Origin: CAVOOW01 sp963697675
GTDB taxonomy: Bacteria > Actinomycetota > Actinomycetes > JACCUZ01
DNA length: 64,000 nucleotides
Direction: 5' to 3'
NCBI GenBank assembly: GCA_963697675.1
Contig: CAVOOW010000011.1
Coordinates: forward strand, 21,759-85,758
A model generated the notes under the pieces. It was not told the origin of the DNA and did not search any database. It saw nothing but the letters and a program-made list of their open reading frames with translations. Positions 26,532 through 36,315 of this stretch are shown one piece after another (position 1 is the stretch's first letter; every line of letters begins with the position of its first letter). The position numbers and the translations under genes were made by a program.

Positions 26532-27310
26532 CTAGCACAGGTGCAGCCACCAGGTGATCCCCTCGCCGATCTGAGTGAAGCCGCGTGCGCTGTAGAGCAG
26601 CTTGCCCTCGGGGGTGGCGTTCAGGACTGCGTGCCGTGCGCCAGCATCCCTGGCCGCCGAACACACAGCGTGCAACAGACCCGTGCCGAGACCACGGCGG
26701 CGGAACGGCTCCCACACATCCATGTCGAAGACCCCCGCGAACTCGTCGTCGCGAGGAAAGACCACGCACGACCGGCGAAGCGAGATCGGCCGCCGGCTGA
26801 CTGTCGGGGGTGCGTGTAGGCCGCCGCGTACCACGCGAAGGCGGGATCGTGCCTGGTCAGTGCAAGCTGCTCGCCGTACGCAGCGTGCTCCCCGCCATAG
26901 TCGCTGCTCTCTTGCTGCAGCTCGACGCGGGGATCCGCGGGGCCGGCCACGTACGGGAGCGATGCCGTCATCCACCAGGGCGACCAACCTCGCTCGAAGC
27001 CGGCCTCCGCCAGCGGGGTTGGATCGACGTCCAGCCCGAGCCAGGCTCCGACGATCGGCCGGCCGAGATCGCGCGCGCGGTCGGCACCGCGGCGCACCGC
27101 CGCAGTCGTCAGCTGCTTGGGAAACATCAGGTTCTGGCCGTCCGGCCCGTCGGTCCAGGTCAGCGGACCGTCGGTCCAGACGTCGCCGCCGGCTTCACGC
27201 GCACGGCTTACGTACCAATGCGTCTGCACGCGTTCGCAGTCACTGACCGTCGCTGCCGGCCCCGCGTTGACCCCACGTACCAAGTATCGTCTGGCGCCTC
27301 GCCGACGCAC
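26532..27310 (-). pseudogene. GNAT-family N-acetyltransferase, frameshifted
   Basis: The N-terminal two thirds read from ATG 27310 and include CERVQTHWYVSRAREAGGDV and FERGWSPWWMTASLPY. After a shift near 26810 the GNAT core continues in another frame: FDMDVWEPFRRRGLGTGLLH, the acetyl-CoA pyrophosphate loop (R-R-G-L-G-T), then GARHAVLNATPEGKLLYSAR and GFTQIGEGITWWLHLC. One indel gives a protein of about 258 residues. The start could be later, at the GTG near CERVQ. The acceptor substrate is unknown. Its start faces the metallo-hydrolase start 17 bases away, so the two share a very short divergent promoter. Confidence 0.7.
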
Positions 27311-27327
27311 TGAATAGGTTCACAAGG

Positions 27328-28167
27328 GTGGTCAACAAGTTCTGGGCACCGGATGACGCGATGACGGGCACCGCCGACGGTTGGCGCACCCATCGAGGCG
27401 GGGTGCTGACCGCCCACAGCGCTCACCTGGAGATGAACAGCGTCGCGTTGCCCGTCGCGCCCGACACCTGCGTTCTCGTCGACCCGGGCGTTACGAGTGC
27501 CGAGATCGCCGACCTCCTCGCCGGCTTACGGCATCGAGGACTGGAGCTCGTCGCCGTCCTGCACACGCACGCGCACTGGGACCATCTGCTCTGGCCACCC
27601 GGGTTGGCGTCCGACGTGCCCCGCTGGGCCAGCAGCGCGTGCATCGAAACGGCCTTGCGCAATCCGTCGCCCTCAGAGAACAGGCGGCCGCCGATGTCGG
27701 GCCGTCAGAAGCCGCAGAGCCTGCTGTCCGAGCTCGACCGCCTGCGAGCACTGCCCGCAGACGGCAGTGTGCCGGGCGTCCCGCAACTCTCGGTCGTTGA
27801 GCACCAGGCGCACACTCGCGGCCACATCGCCGTCCTGCACGAACCGAGCGGGACCCTGTGTGCCGGCGACATGCTCAGCGACATCGAGATTCCACTTCCC
27901 GACGGTGAGGGCGCGGGGGATGACGCGTGGGACGTCGCTGCATACATGGACGGGCTCGACGCATTGCAGCCTCTCGTCGACCGGGCCGCACTTGTCGTTC
28001 CCGGGCACGGCAACCCAGGAAACGATGCGGCAGCCCGGTTGGCGAACGACCGCGCGTACCTCGAAGGGGTGCTTGCGCACCGCGACATCGTCGATATCCG
28101 CCTGGCTGAGGACAGCAACCGGGTGATTCATCTCGAGCTGAAGAGCTGGGCCGACGCCCATCCCTGA
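27328..28167 (+). CDS. MBL-fold metallo-hydrolase
   Basis: A 279-residue metallo-beta-lactamase-fold hydrolase. The zinc motif HTHAHWDH is near residue 88. Downstream ligands are HTRGHIAV (His near 168), CAGDMLSDIE (Asp near 184) and VPGHGNPG (His near 226). Members hydrolyse thioesters, lactones or phosphoesters; sequence alone does not fix the substrate. The GTG start at 27328 gives MVNKFWAPDD; a later GTG cannot be excluded. It is divergent from the GNAT gene. No signal peptide is visible, so it is cytoplasmic. Confidence 0.85.
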   Translation: MVNKFWAPDDAMTGTADGWRTHRGGVLTAHSAHLEMNSVALPVAPDTCVLVDPGVTSAEIADLLAGLRHRGLELVAVLHTHAHWDHLLWPPGLASDVPRWASSACIETALRNPSPSENRRPPMSGRQKPQSLLSELDRLRALPADGSVPGVPQLSVVEHQAHTRGHIAVLHEPSGTLCAGDMLSDIEIPLPDGEGAGDDAWDVAAYMDGLDALQPLVDRAALVVPGHGNPGNDAAARLANDRAYLEGVLAHRDIVDIRLAEDSNRVIHLELKSWADAHP

Positions 28168-28258
28168 GGCCGGCGGCGGGGCGCGTCCCGACTGAGCGTG
28201 GGAGGACCAGAACCTACCCGCCAGTAACCGTTGCAAATCGACACCCGAACCGATCTCA

Positions 28259-28272
28259 TTGGAGCGCTCCCA
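28259..28272. promoter_or_regulatory. CebR-like operator upstream of GH6 cellulase
   Basis: TTGGAGCGCTCCCA differs at one position from TGGGAGCGCTCCCA, the operator of the cellobiose-responsive LacI-family repressor CebR in Streptomyces. It lies 45 bases before the GH6 start. This predicts induction by cellobiose or cello-oligosaccharides. The cebR homologue is not obviously in this window unless the LacI gene at 42263 serves. Confidence 0.75.
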
Positions 28273-28317
28273 ACCTGCCCGACCGGTTCACGCACACAGT
28301 CCGACGAGGAGACGGTG

Positions 28318-29574
28318 ATGATCACTTCCAGGCGCACTCGCCTCGCCCTCGCGGCCGCCACGGCCGTGCTCACGCTGGGCCAAGTCGCGACGATCCCAAG
28401 TGCTGCGGCAAGCGAGGCGAGCCCGCTCGCGCCGGACACGACCTTCTACACGCCACCGCCCTCCGCGGGCTCGCAGCACCAGATCCGTCACCTGATCAAG
28501 GCGCACCGCAACCACGCCGCCCAGCTGATCCGGGACATGGTCGGCACTCCGCAGGCCGTGTGGTTCACCAGCGGAACACCGAACGTGGTGAAGAAGAAAG
28601 CACGTGAGGCATCGCAGGCCGCCAAGCGCGCGCACGCCGTACCCACGCTGGTGATCTACAACGTGCCGGGCCGCGACTGCTCGCAGTACTCCTCGGGCGG
28701 CGCCGGCAGCGACGTCGCCTACGAGGCATGGGTCGACGGGTTCGCCGCGGGACTGCAAAAGGGTCAGAGATCCATCGTCATCGTCGAGCCGGACGGACTG
28801 GCCAACCTGCCCAGCGACTGCCCGGCGGCCTACCCCGGACAGGACGTTGCGGCCCTCACCGCCGGCCGCATCGCCGACATCCGCTATGCAGGGGAGGCCA
28901 TCAAGGCAGCCAATCCGGCAGCCCTGGTCTACCTCGACGCAGGTCACAGTGCATGGCACTCCGTCGGTGACATCGCGCAGCGCCTCGACCAGGCGGGCGT
29001 CCGGGACTTCCAGGGGTTCTCGGTGAACGTCTCGAACTACCAGCCGACGCCACAGCTGGAGCAGTACGGGAGCTGGATCGCGAAGTGCATCTACTACGCG
29101 AACAACGACGCGGAGGGCGGCTGGCGCCTGGGTCACTACGACTACTGCGCGAGCCAGTACTACCCCGCGACCGTCACCGACTACAGCACCTGGCACCTGA
29201 CCGATGAGTGGTACGCGGCGAACGTCGACAGCGCAGCGAATCCGCCCACCAGCTCGGACCAGCTCGCCCACTTCGTCGTCGACACCAGCCGCAACGGACA
29301 AGGTCCGTGGACGACGACGACGGCCTACCCGGACAAGCAGGACTGGTGCAACCCGCCCGGACGTGGCCTGGGGCTGCGACCCACCGCGGACACCGGTGCC
29401 GACCTCGTGGATGCCCTGCTGTGGATCAAGACGCCCGGCCAGTCCGACGGTCAGTGCAACCGCGGGATATCGGGAAGCACCACCGACCCGGAGTGGGGCG
29501 GCATCGTGGACCCGCCCGCCGGTTCGTGGTTCGCGCGGCAGGCACTACAGCTCGCCCAGCTGGCCGTGCCCTGA
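28318..29574 (+). CDS. secreted GH6 cellulase (endoglucanase or cellobiohydrolase)
   Basis: A 418-residue glycoside hydrolase family 6 enzyme cutting beta-1,4-glucan with inversion. The signal peptide spans residues 1 to about 32 (RRTRLALAAATAVLTLGQVA, cleavage near SAAASEA). GH6 landmarks are VIYNVPGRDCSQYSSGG, VIVEPDGLANL, VYLDAGHSAWHS, FSVNVSNYQPT, FVVDTSRNGQGP, DWCNPPGRGLG and LLWIKTPGQSDGQC. There is no carbohydrate-binding module, so it is a catalytic domain only. ATG 28318 is chosen because CGAGGAGA lies just upstream; a GTG immediately precedes it. A CebR-like box precedes the gene, pointing to cellobiose induction. Confidence 0.92.
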   Translation: MITSRRTRLALAAATAVLTLGQVATIPSAAASEASPLAPDTTFYTPPPSAGSQHQIRHLIKAHRNHAAQLIRDMVGTPQAVWFTSGTPNVVKKKAREASQAAKRAHAVPTLVIYNVPGRDCSQYSSGGAGSDVAYEAWVDGFAAGLQKGQRSIVIVEPDGLANLPSDCPAAYPGQDVAALTAGRIADIRYAGEAIKAANPAALVYLDAGHSAWHSVGDIAQRLDQAGVRDFQGFSVNVSNYQPTPQLEQYGSWIAKCIYYANNDAEGGWRLGHYDYCASQYYPATVTDYSTWHLTDEWYAANVDSAANPPTSSDQLAHFVVDTSRNGQGPWTTTTAYPDKQDWCNPPGRGLGLRPTADTGADLVDALLWIKTPGQSDGQCNRGISGSTTDPEWGGIVDPPAGSWFARQALQLAQLAVP

Positions 29575-29593
29575 CGACGCGGGGGCACCAGCT

Positions 29594-32500
29594 TCAGCGG
29601 GCGCCCTGCGCGCACAGTGTCAGGACGTCCATGGTGTCGGGCAGCTGGGGCCGGCCGGTGAGGTAGCCCTGCAGATGCACGCCCGAAGGCAGTGCTGCGC
29701 GCTGCTCCTCGGTCTCCACGCCTTCGACGATGCAGGTCAGATCCATGTCGGCGGCGAGGGCGGCGACGGCCTTGACGATCTTGCGGCTGGTCTCGTCGTG
29801 GGGCAGCCCGGCGGTGAACGAGCGGTCGATCTTGACGGCTGATACGGGAAGGGTGGCGAGATAGCGCAGGCTGGCATAGCCGATGCCGAAGTCGTCGATG
29901 GCGATGCCGACGCCTTCCGCCCGCAGGGCTCGCAGCGCGCTGATCGTGGAGTTGGCGACCTGCAGCAGTGCCGTCTCGGTCAGTTCGAGTACGAGGTCGG
30001 TCGGGTCGAGCCCGGCGGTTGCCAGTGCGGTGCGGACGTCCTCGGCGAGGGAGGCGTGCTGGGCCTGCAGCGCGGAGATGTTCACGGCCATGGTGACGTC
30101 CTCGAGCCCGGGTATCTCCGCCCGCCAGGCCTGCAGCTGGCCGCAGGCGAGGCCGAGCATCGCGCGTCCGAGCGGATGGATGATGCCGGTCGCCTCGGCG
30201 ATGGGGATGAAGACGTCCGGCGCGATGTTCAACCCGTTGCCGTCGATGAGACGGGCCAGGGCCTCGAAGCCCGTCAACGCGCCGGTCCCCGAGTCGAACA
30301 CCGGCTGGTAGGCGGCGGTGAACGTCGGGGCGCTCTTGCCCGCTGTGCTTGCAGCGGGATGTGTGAGCTGGCGCAGCGCCTGCCGGAGCAGCTGTTCGAC
30401 CCGGACGCGTTCGGCCACATCGGTGTGCAGGCCGTGCTCGAAGACCTCGAACCGGTCCCTGCCTCGTCCTTTGGCCAGGTACATGGCGGTGTCGGCATCT
30501 TGCAGCACCTGTTCGGCGGTGACCGTCCCCGCAGGCCCGCCGGGTCCGAGGGTGGCATAGGTGATGCCGATGCTGGCGCTGACGACGTGGTTCACGCCCT
30601 TGACCGTGACCGGTTGCTGCAGTGTCGCCGCCACGCGCTGGGCCACCTGCACCGCGAGCAGCCGGTCGGCCGCGAACTCCTCCTCGGGACTGTTCCCGTG
30701 TGCGGGCGCATCGGGGCGGTTCCACGGTTCCACGATGATGACGAACTCGTCGCCGCCGACGCGGGCAACGGTGTCATGTTCGCGGACCACCTCGTGGAAC
30801 CGTTGGGCGATCTCCAGCAGCAGTGCGTCGCCGGCGGCGTGACCGGCAATGTCGTTGACGCGCTTGAAGCCGTCCAGGTCGCAGAACAGCACCGCAACCT
30901 CTCGTCCGTCGCGCGCCGAGCGGGCGAGAGCGGCGTCGAGCCGGTCGATCAGCAACGCCCTGTTCGGCAGCCCGGTGAGCCCGTCGTGCAGGGCCGCGTG
31001 GGTGAGTCGCTGCTCGGACTCGATCACGTCGCTGATGTCGCGCACGACGCCGAGGACCTCGATGACGGCGCCGGCGGCGTTCCGGCGGAACGGGGTGATG
31101 CGTCGGCTCAACCAGTGCCAGTGCCCGTCGACATGCTGGCCCCGGTAGTGCAGCTGCAGCACCTGGCCGTCCTCGAGATCGGCTGCCGCGGTGTTGATCG
31201 CGTCCAGCCGCGGCTGGTCTTCGGGGTGGACCAGCCGGGCTGTCGCCTCGGGTCCGAGCGCCTGGAGCTGGTCGGCATGCATGCCGAGCAGATCCTTGTC
31301 GCGCGAGGTATAGACCGACGCGCCGCTGACCAGGTCGTACACGAAAGTGAAGTCGGGGCTGGCGGCCAGGACCGCATCGAAGAACGCGTTGGCACGCTGC
31401 GCGGCTTTCTCCGCGAGAGTCAGGTCGGTGATGTCGAGGTGGGTGCCCCGGACCCGCAGCGGCTGGTCGTCGGGACCGAGGTCGACCTCGAGGGTCGCCC
31501 GGAGCACCCGCTCGGCGCCGTCGCCGGCCCGGTGGATGCGGAACTCCTGGATGTGCCGGCCGCCGAGGCGCATGGCGTCCGCCCACGACTCGTCGGCAAC
31601 GCCCGTGTCTGCTTCGTGGATCAGGCCCGCGAAGACCTCGCTGGAGAACCCACCGTGCTCGACGCCCCACAGCTCGTACATCTGGCCCGAGTAGACCCAC
31701 GTACCGGAACCGAAGTCGCACTCGAAGCCGCCCATCTGCCCGAGTCGCTGAGCCTCGGTCAACCGGCGGCGTTCGGTCTCCAGCTCCGCCTGGATGGCGA
31801 CCCGATCAGTGATGTCGTGGACGAAGGCGCTGAAGCCGTCGCCGTCGTCGTGCGCCCACACTCCGACCTCGAGGGGGATCTGGTGGCCGTCACGATGCAG
31901 CGCGGTCAGCTCCACGCGTTTTCCCACCAGCTTCGAGCCCTGACCCGCTCGATACCCGGCAAGGTCGTCCGTGTACTCCTGGCGGACCTCGGCCGGCAGC
32001 ACCGTCTCCATCGCGTTCCGGCCCATCACCTCGGGCGCCGCCCAGCCGTAGATCTGCTCTGCCTGGGTGTTCCACCGGGTGATCGCGCCTGTGCCGTCGA
32101 TGGAGACGAACCCCTCGTCCGTCGATTCCAGCACCTTCGCCAGTTCCCGGTCGCGTTTCTGGACCAGACGTTCGGAGTCGCGCCTGCGGCGGTCCGAGCG
32201 GACCATCACCCCGACACCCGCGAGGAGGATGAGCACCAGAAAGGCCGTGATGGTGAGGACCGTCGTGCGCAGTCGGGCCAACCCGGCGAAGGCGATGTCC
32301 TTGTCCTTCGAGGCGACCACGGTCCAACCCGTGCCGGGAACCGGTGCGTAGGCCGACAACTCGACGGATCCGCTGCGCCCATCGACGGACGCCGGCGAGT
32401 AGTCCATCAGCCCGGTGCGCCCGGCGAGGGCGGCTCGGACGCGAGGATCGTGCGCGACAGAGACGAGCCCGTTCTTGTTGCCACTGGATGTCAGCGAGGT

Positions 32501-33133
32501 GCCGAGCCTGTCGGTGACGAGCAGACTGATGCCCTGTGCCCCGCCGACGTCCCCCGCGAACGAGCGGATGGACGTGAGGCTGTAGTTGACGCCGAGGACA
32601 CCGACTGGACGGCCTTGCGTGTCTCTCACGTGGTCGGTGATCGTCACCGCCAAGGTATGGCTGTCTTCCGCGGTCTCGATCGCATTCGAGACATACGGAC
32701 GTCCGGACGCAACGAGGCCCGTGAACCACTCCCGGTAGGCGAAGTTCTTTCCTATCGCACCTGGGAAGCGGGGATAGGTGTCGAGCGACGTGCCATGCAC
32801 GTCTGCCACGAAGGAAGCCGAGATCCCGGGAAAGGCTCCCACGAGGCTCTGCAGGGCCAGGTCGATGGTTGTCTCGCTGCCCGGACCGCCGGACATCGCA
32901 TTGACCAGGGACGGACGGGTGGCGTAGCTGTGCACCAGTGCCACCAGACCGTCTGTCTGCTGGCTGATGACCTCTGCGCTGACGGCGGCGGTGGTCTGGA
33001 CCTGGCTGTCGACGACGTTCGTCACCTGACGGGACGCGAGCACGATGCTGCTGGCCGCGAGGATGGCGACCGGCACCAACGCGACCACGCACAAAACCGC
33101 GCTGCGTTGTGCGGAAGCCGACATCAGCCTCAC
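29594..33133 (-). CDS. membrane-bound Cache-PAS-GGDEF-EAL cyclic-di-GMP enzyme
   Basis: 1179 residues. A transmembrane helix near 10-30 and another near 288-310 flank an extracellular Cache-like sensor domain. Three PAS-type domains follow (about 335-440, 460-580, 590-700), then GGDEF (about 715-890) and EAL (about 910-1165). The diguanylate cyclase motif RVGGDEFVII is intact, with the inhibitory-site REHD five residues upstream. The phosphodiesterase side keeps GFEALARL, VNISALQ, ELTETALL, IDDFGIGYASL, VKIDRSF, VEGVET and LQGYL, so both activities may be functional. The gene is convergent with the GH6 gene and stands alone. The sensed ligand is unknown. Confidence 0.92.
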   Translation of the reverse strand: MRLMSASAQRSAVLCVVALVPVAILAASSIVLASRQVTNVVDSQVQTTAAVSAEVISQQTDGLVALVHSYATRPSLVNAMSGGPGSETTIDLALQSLVGAFPGISASFVADVHGTSLDTYPRFPGAIGKNFAYREWFTGLVASGRPYVSNAIETAEDSHTLAVTITDHVRDTQGRPVGVLGVNYSLTSIRSFAGDVGGAQGISLLVTDRLGTSLTSSGNKNGLVSVAHDPRVRAALAGRTGLMDYSPASVDGRSGSVELSAYAPVPGTGWTVVASKDKDIAFAGLARLRTTVLTITAFLVLILLAGVGVMVRSDRRRRDSERLVQKRDRELAKVLESTDEGFVSIDGTGAITRWNTQAEQIYGWAAPEVMGRNAMETVLPAEVRQEYTDDLAGYRAGQGSKLVGKRVELTALHRDGHQIPLEVGVWAHDDGDGFSAFVHDITDRVAIQAELETERRRLTEAQRLGQMGGFECDFGSGTWVYSGQMYELWGVEHGGFSSEVFAGLIHEADTGVADESWADAMRLGGRHIQEFRIHRAGDGAERVLRATLEVDLGPDDQPLRVRGTHLDITDLTLAEKAAQRANAFFDAVLAASPDFTFVYDLVSGASVYTSRDKDLLGMHADQLQALGPEATARLVHPEDQPRLDAINTAAADLEDGQVLQLHYRGQHVDGHWHWLSRRITPFRRNAAGAVIEVLGVVRDISDVIESEQRLTHAALHDGLTGLPNRALLIDRLDAALARSARDGREVAVLFCDLDGFKRVNDIAGHAAGDALLLEIAQRFHEVVREHDTVARVGGDEFVIIVEPWNRPDAPAHGNSPEEEFAADRLLAVQVAQRVAATLQQPVTVKGVNHVVSASIGITYATLGPGGPAGTVTAEQVLQDADTAMYLAKGRGRDRFEVFEHGLHTDVAERVRVEQLLRQALRQLTHPAASTAGKSAPTFTAAYQPVFDSGTGALTGFEALARLIDGNGLNIAPDVFIPIAEATGIIHPLGRAMLGLACGQLQAWRAEIPGLEDVTMAVNISALQAQHASLAEDVRTALATAGLDPTDLVLELTETALLQVANSTISALRALRAEGVGIAIDDFGIGYASLRYLATLPVSAVKIDRSFTAGLPHDETSRKIVKAVAALAADMDLTCIVEGVETEEQRAALPSGVHLQGYLTGRPQLPDTMDVLTLCAQGAR

Positions 33134-33416
33134 TGGTTCAACGCCTCTTTCGGATCGTGCGAAATCGCCCTTTCGGGATGATTGATCCTTAATCGGCAGA
33201 CATCGCCCCCTCCTTGACCCGCAACCGCGGCAGCACCGCGGGACCGGGACGGGGCCGATCGTCGTTCCTCACCCCTGTGGGCGTACGGCGGCGACAGCGC
33301 GCAGGGTGGTCTGTCGATTTCTGCTGGGTCGTTCGTCGTAGGTGTGTCGGCCGGTGCTTCGGGTCGGCGGCCGCGAACCGCGGAGCCCCAATCCCTCAAG
33401 ACAAGGACAAACTGTC

Positions 33417-33767
33417 ATGGCACATCCGGTGATCCACGCTGAGATCCGTTCCGCCGACCCCGACGCGACGCGCAAGTTCTTCGGTGACCTGTTCGGCTGG
33501 AAGGTTGCCTCGGAAGGCGCCTTCCCGGGCTACACCTTCATCGACACGGGCGTCGAGGGTGGCACCTACGTCGCGATCAGCCCCCGGCAGAGCGCCGAGG
33601 ACGAGGTGTTGTTCTTCGTCGGTGTCGAGGACGTCGCCGCCACACTGACCCGGGCCGAGGAGCTCGGCGGGACGATCGTTCAGCCCGTGCAGCAGGTCCC
33701 CGGGACAAGCTTCGGCGTCTTCGCCGACGCCCAGGGGCACATGGTCGGCGTCGCCGCCAACGGGTAA
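33417..33767 (+). CDS. VOC (glyoxalase/bleomycin-resistance fold) protein
   Basis: A 116-residue single-domain vicinal-oxygen-chelate protein. The two beta-alpha-beta-beta-beta modules begin at VIHAEIRSADPDATRKFFGD and VLFFVGVEDVAATLTRAEEL. Possible metal ligands are the His in VIHAE, and GVFADAQGHMVGVA near the end lacks the usual final Glu. It may therefore bind ligand without the classical metal site. ATG 33417 is preceded by AAGGACAAA. The substrate cannot be named. It is convergent with formate-tetrahydrofolate ligase. Confidence 0.82.
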   Translation: MAHPVIHAEIRSADPDATRKFFGDLFGWKVASEGAFPGYTFIDTGVEGGTYVAISPRQSAEDEVLFFVGVEDVAATLTRAEELGGTIVQPVQQVPGTSFGVFADAQGHMVGVAANG

Positions 33768-33789
33768 CCGGGTCGGGTGGGGAAGCGTC

Positions 33790-35520
33790 TCAGGACAGGC
33801 CGACGACGTTCCCGTCCTCGTCGATGTCGATCCGTTCGGCGGCCGGGTGCCTCGGCAGTCCCGGCATGGTCCGCATCTCGCCGCTGATGGCGTAGACGTA
33901 GCCGGCACCGGCAGCAGCCCGGACCTCCCGGACCGGCATCCGCCAGCCGGTCGGGGCACCCAGCAGAGTCGGGTCCGATGACAGCGACAGGTGGGTCTTG
34001 GCGATGACGACGGGGAACTCTCCGTACCCCAACCGCTCGAACCGTTGCAGCTGCGCTGCCACCGACGGCGAGAGGTCGATGCCGTCGGCGCCGTAAATCT
34101 CCCGCGCCACCAGCTCGATCTTCTCGACCAGGGGCGTGTCCAGCTCGTAGAGGTAGCGGAACGACGTCGGCTCCTGCGCCGCGTCGACGACGAGCGCCGC
34201 CAGGTCCAGTGCCCCCTTCCCGCCGTCGGTCACGTGCCGGCTGACGGCGACCCGGGCACCAGCGTCGTCGGCGAGCTCCCTGATGACCTCGTGCTCGGAT
34301 TCGTGGTCGCCGGGGAAGGCGTTGATGGCAACCACGGGCGACACGCCGAAACGGCGCACGATCTCTATGTGGCGAGCCAGGTTCGGACCACCCAGGCGTA
34401 CGTCGTCGGGGTTCTCCTCGAGCATCTCCGGAGGCATTGGGCGGCCGGCGACGACGTGGTAGCGACCGGAGTGTGCCTTCAGCGCGCGCACGGTGACGAC
34501 GAGAACAGCGGCGTCCGGTCGCAGCCCCGACGCCCGGCACTTCACGTCGAAGAACCGCTCGGCCCCCATGTCCGCACCGAACCCGGCTTCGGTGAGGAGG
34601 AAGTCCGCCGTGTGGATCCCCAGCAGGTCCGCGACGACCGAGGAGTTGCCGGTGGCGATGTTGCCGAAGGGACCTGCGTGGATGAGCGCCGGCGTGTTCT
34701 CCAACGTCTGCAACAGGTTTGGCTTGATGGCCTCGCGCAGCATGACCGTCATCGCTCCCGCGGCCTTGAGGTCCTCCGCGGTGACAGGATCGCCTGCGTA
34801 CGTGAAGCCCACCACGATGCGACCGAGGCGCTCGCGCATGTCTCGCAGCGAGGACGCCAGTGACAGGATCACCATCACCTCACTCGCGGCGGTGATGTCG
34901 AACCCCGCCTGCCGAGGCACACCGTCCATCCGCGCGCCGAGGCCCACGACGACGTTGCGCAGGGAGCGGTCGTTGACGTCCAGCACGCGGCGCCACGCGA
35001 TGGTACGGGCGTCGATGCCGAGCTCGTTGCCGTGGTGGAGATGGTTGTCGACCATCGCAGTGAGCAGGTTGTGCGCCGACGTGACCGCGTGGAAGTCGCC
35101 GGTCAGGTGCAGGTTCACCGCCTCCATCGGCACGACCTGGCTGTATCCCGCTCCCGCTGCCCCGCCCTTGATGCCGAACGTCGGCCCCAGCGACGGCTGC
35201 CGCAACGAGAGCATCGACCGGTGACCGAGCAGCGACAGGCCCTGGGCGAGACCGATCGAGGTGGTGGTCTTACCTTCCCCGAGCGGTGTGGGCGTCATCG
35301 CCGTGATGACGACGTACTTCGCGGGCGGCCGATCGGACACCGCGGGCAGTGCGGTCGGCGCCACCTTGGCGATGTACCTGCCGTACGACTCGAGGTGCTC
35401 TGCCGCGATCCCGGCGGAGGCCGCGACCGTCTCGATGGGCAGGAGCTCGGCGGCCCGGCCGATCTCCAGGTCGGTGGGGGAGGGGTCTGTCACGCGCACA
35501 GCATGCCAGTCGGCATCCAC
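33790..35520 (-). CDS. fhs: formate-tetrahydrofolate ligase
   Basis: About 570 residues, full family length. The cytosolic enzyme makes 10-formyl-THF from formate, THF and ATP for one-carbon metabolism. The P-loop region is TAMTPTPLGEGKTTTSIGLA near residue 75. Other conserved blocks are GPTFGIKGGAAGAGYSQV, NLHLTGDFHAVTSAHNLL, FGNIATGNSSVVAD, LTEAGFGADMGAERFFDVKC and FPVVIAKTHLSLS. ATG 35520 gives a 9-residue longer N-terminus than the GTG at 35493; either could be used. It is monocistronic, convergent with VOC and divergent from the maleylpyruvate-isomerase-like gene. Confidence 0.95.
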   Translation of the reverse strand: MDADWHAVRVTDPSPTDLEIGRAAELLPIETVAASAGIAAEHLESYGRYIAKVAPTALPAVSDRPPAKYVVITAMTPTPLGEGKTTTSIGLAQGLSLLGHRSMLSLRQPSLGPTFGIKGGAAGAGYSQVVPMEAVNLHLTGDFHAVTSAHNLLTAMVDNHLHHGNELGIDARTIAWRRVLDVNDRSLRNVVVGLGARMDGVPRQAGFDITAASEVMVILSLASSLRDMRERLGRIVVGFTYAGDPVTAEDLKAAGAMTVMLREAIKPNLLQTLENTPALIHAGPFGNIATGNSSVVADLLGIHTADFLLTEAGFGADMGAERFFDVKCRASGLRPDAAVLVVTVRALKAHSGRYHVVAGRPMPPEMLEENPDDVRLGGPNLARHIEIVRRFGVSPVVAINAFPGDHESEHEVIRELADDAGARVAVSRHVTDGGKGALDLAALVVDAAQEPTSFRYLYELDTPLVEKIELVAREIYGADGIDLSPSVAAQLQRFERLGYGEFPVVIAKTHLSLSSDPTLLGAPTGWRMPVREVRAAAGAGYVYAISGEMRTMPGLPRHPAAERIDIDEDGNVVGLS

Positions 35521-35613
35521 GTCATTCTCCAGCTTCCGGAAAGGTGCCTTTGTCGCGCTGCGCGTGGTTTTTCGTTCTGATTGATGTCAGACGGCGTGTC
35601 TAGACTCCCGAAA

Positions 35614-36274
35614 ATGAGCCTGCGCTTCGCCGACACGTTGGACCGCACAGCCGTCCTCCACGCCGCAGACCTGGTCGCCGACCTCGTCGGTCACCCTGCG
35701 ATCGCCGCGGCTTGGACGCGCGAGTCGAGTTGCGCGGGCATGAGCGTCGGCGGGCTGACCCGACACTTGGTGAGTCAACCGGTCAACGTGGTCACCCTGT
35801 TGCGCGCCGACCGCTCCGAGGGTGCAGACGCGGAGACGATCGACCTGCTGGAGCACTACTCACGGGCGTCCTGGGTGCGCGAGGACCTTGACGGCGAATC
35901 CAATCGGTCCATCCGCGACACAGCGGACCAGCAGGCGACCGATGGGCCGGACGTCGCCGCGGCCTTGCTGTCGCAGGCTCGCGCCGAGCTGAAGGCGGTC
36001 CTGGCCGACGCGCCCCCGACGACCTACGTACCCTGGCAAGGTTGGTCGCTGGCCACCGACGACTTCCTCGTCACGCGCTTGATGGAGATGGTCGTCCACG
36101 CCGACGATCTCGCGGCGAGCGTCGACGTGCCCTGCTCCTGACTTCGGGCCCACCGTGCTCGACCCCGTGTTCCGGCTGCTCACCGCCCTTGCGGTGAAAC
36201 GGCACGGCCAGGACGCGCTGGTGCGCACCCTGACCCGACCGCAGCGTGCACCGAGCTCGGTCTCGGCCTTCTAG
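35614..36274 (+). pseudogene. maleylpyruvate isomerase N-terminal (DinB-like) family protein, one frameshift
   Basis: A helical protein of the mycothiol-dependent maleylpyruvate isomerase N-terminal/DinB-like fold. Readable parts are ADTLDRTAVLHAADLVADLV, CAGMSVGGLTRHLVSQPVNV (metal-site His region) and LMEMVVHADDLAASVDVP. The frame then breaks near 36135, and the C-terminus continues as FGPTVLDPVFRLLTALAVKR and ends at TAG 36272. One indel restores about 220 residues. ATG 35614 is the likely start. Such proteins use mycothiol in detoxification or isomerisation, or have unknown roles; the substrate is not evident. It is convergent with the sugar permease. Confidence 0.65.
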
Positions 36275-36315
36275 ACACGTCGGACGAAGGACACGCCGGG
36301 CGAGAAGCGTGCGGG

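Noticed and set aside
30056..33181. Very long open frame opposite the GGDEF-EAL gene
   Set aside because: Antisense shadow caused by high GC codon bias; no domain, and the opposite strand encodes a complete conserved protein.
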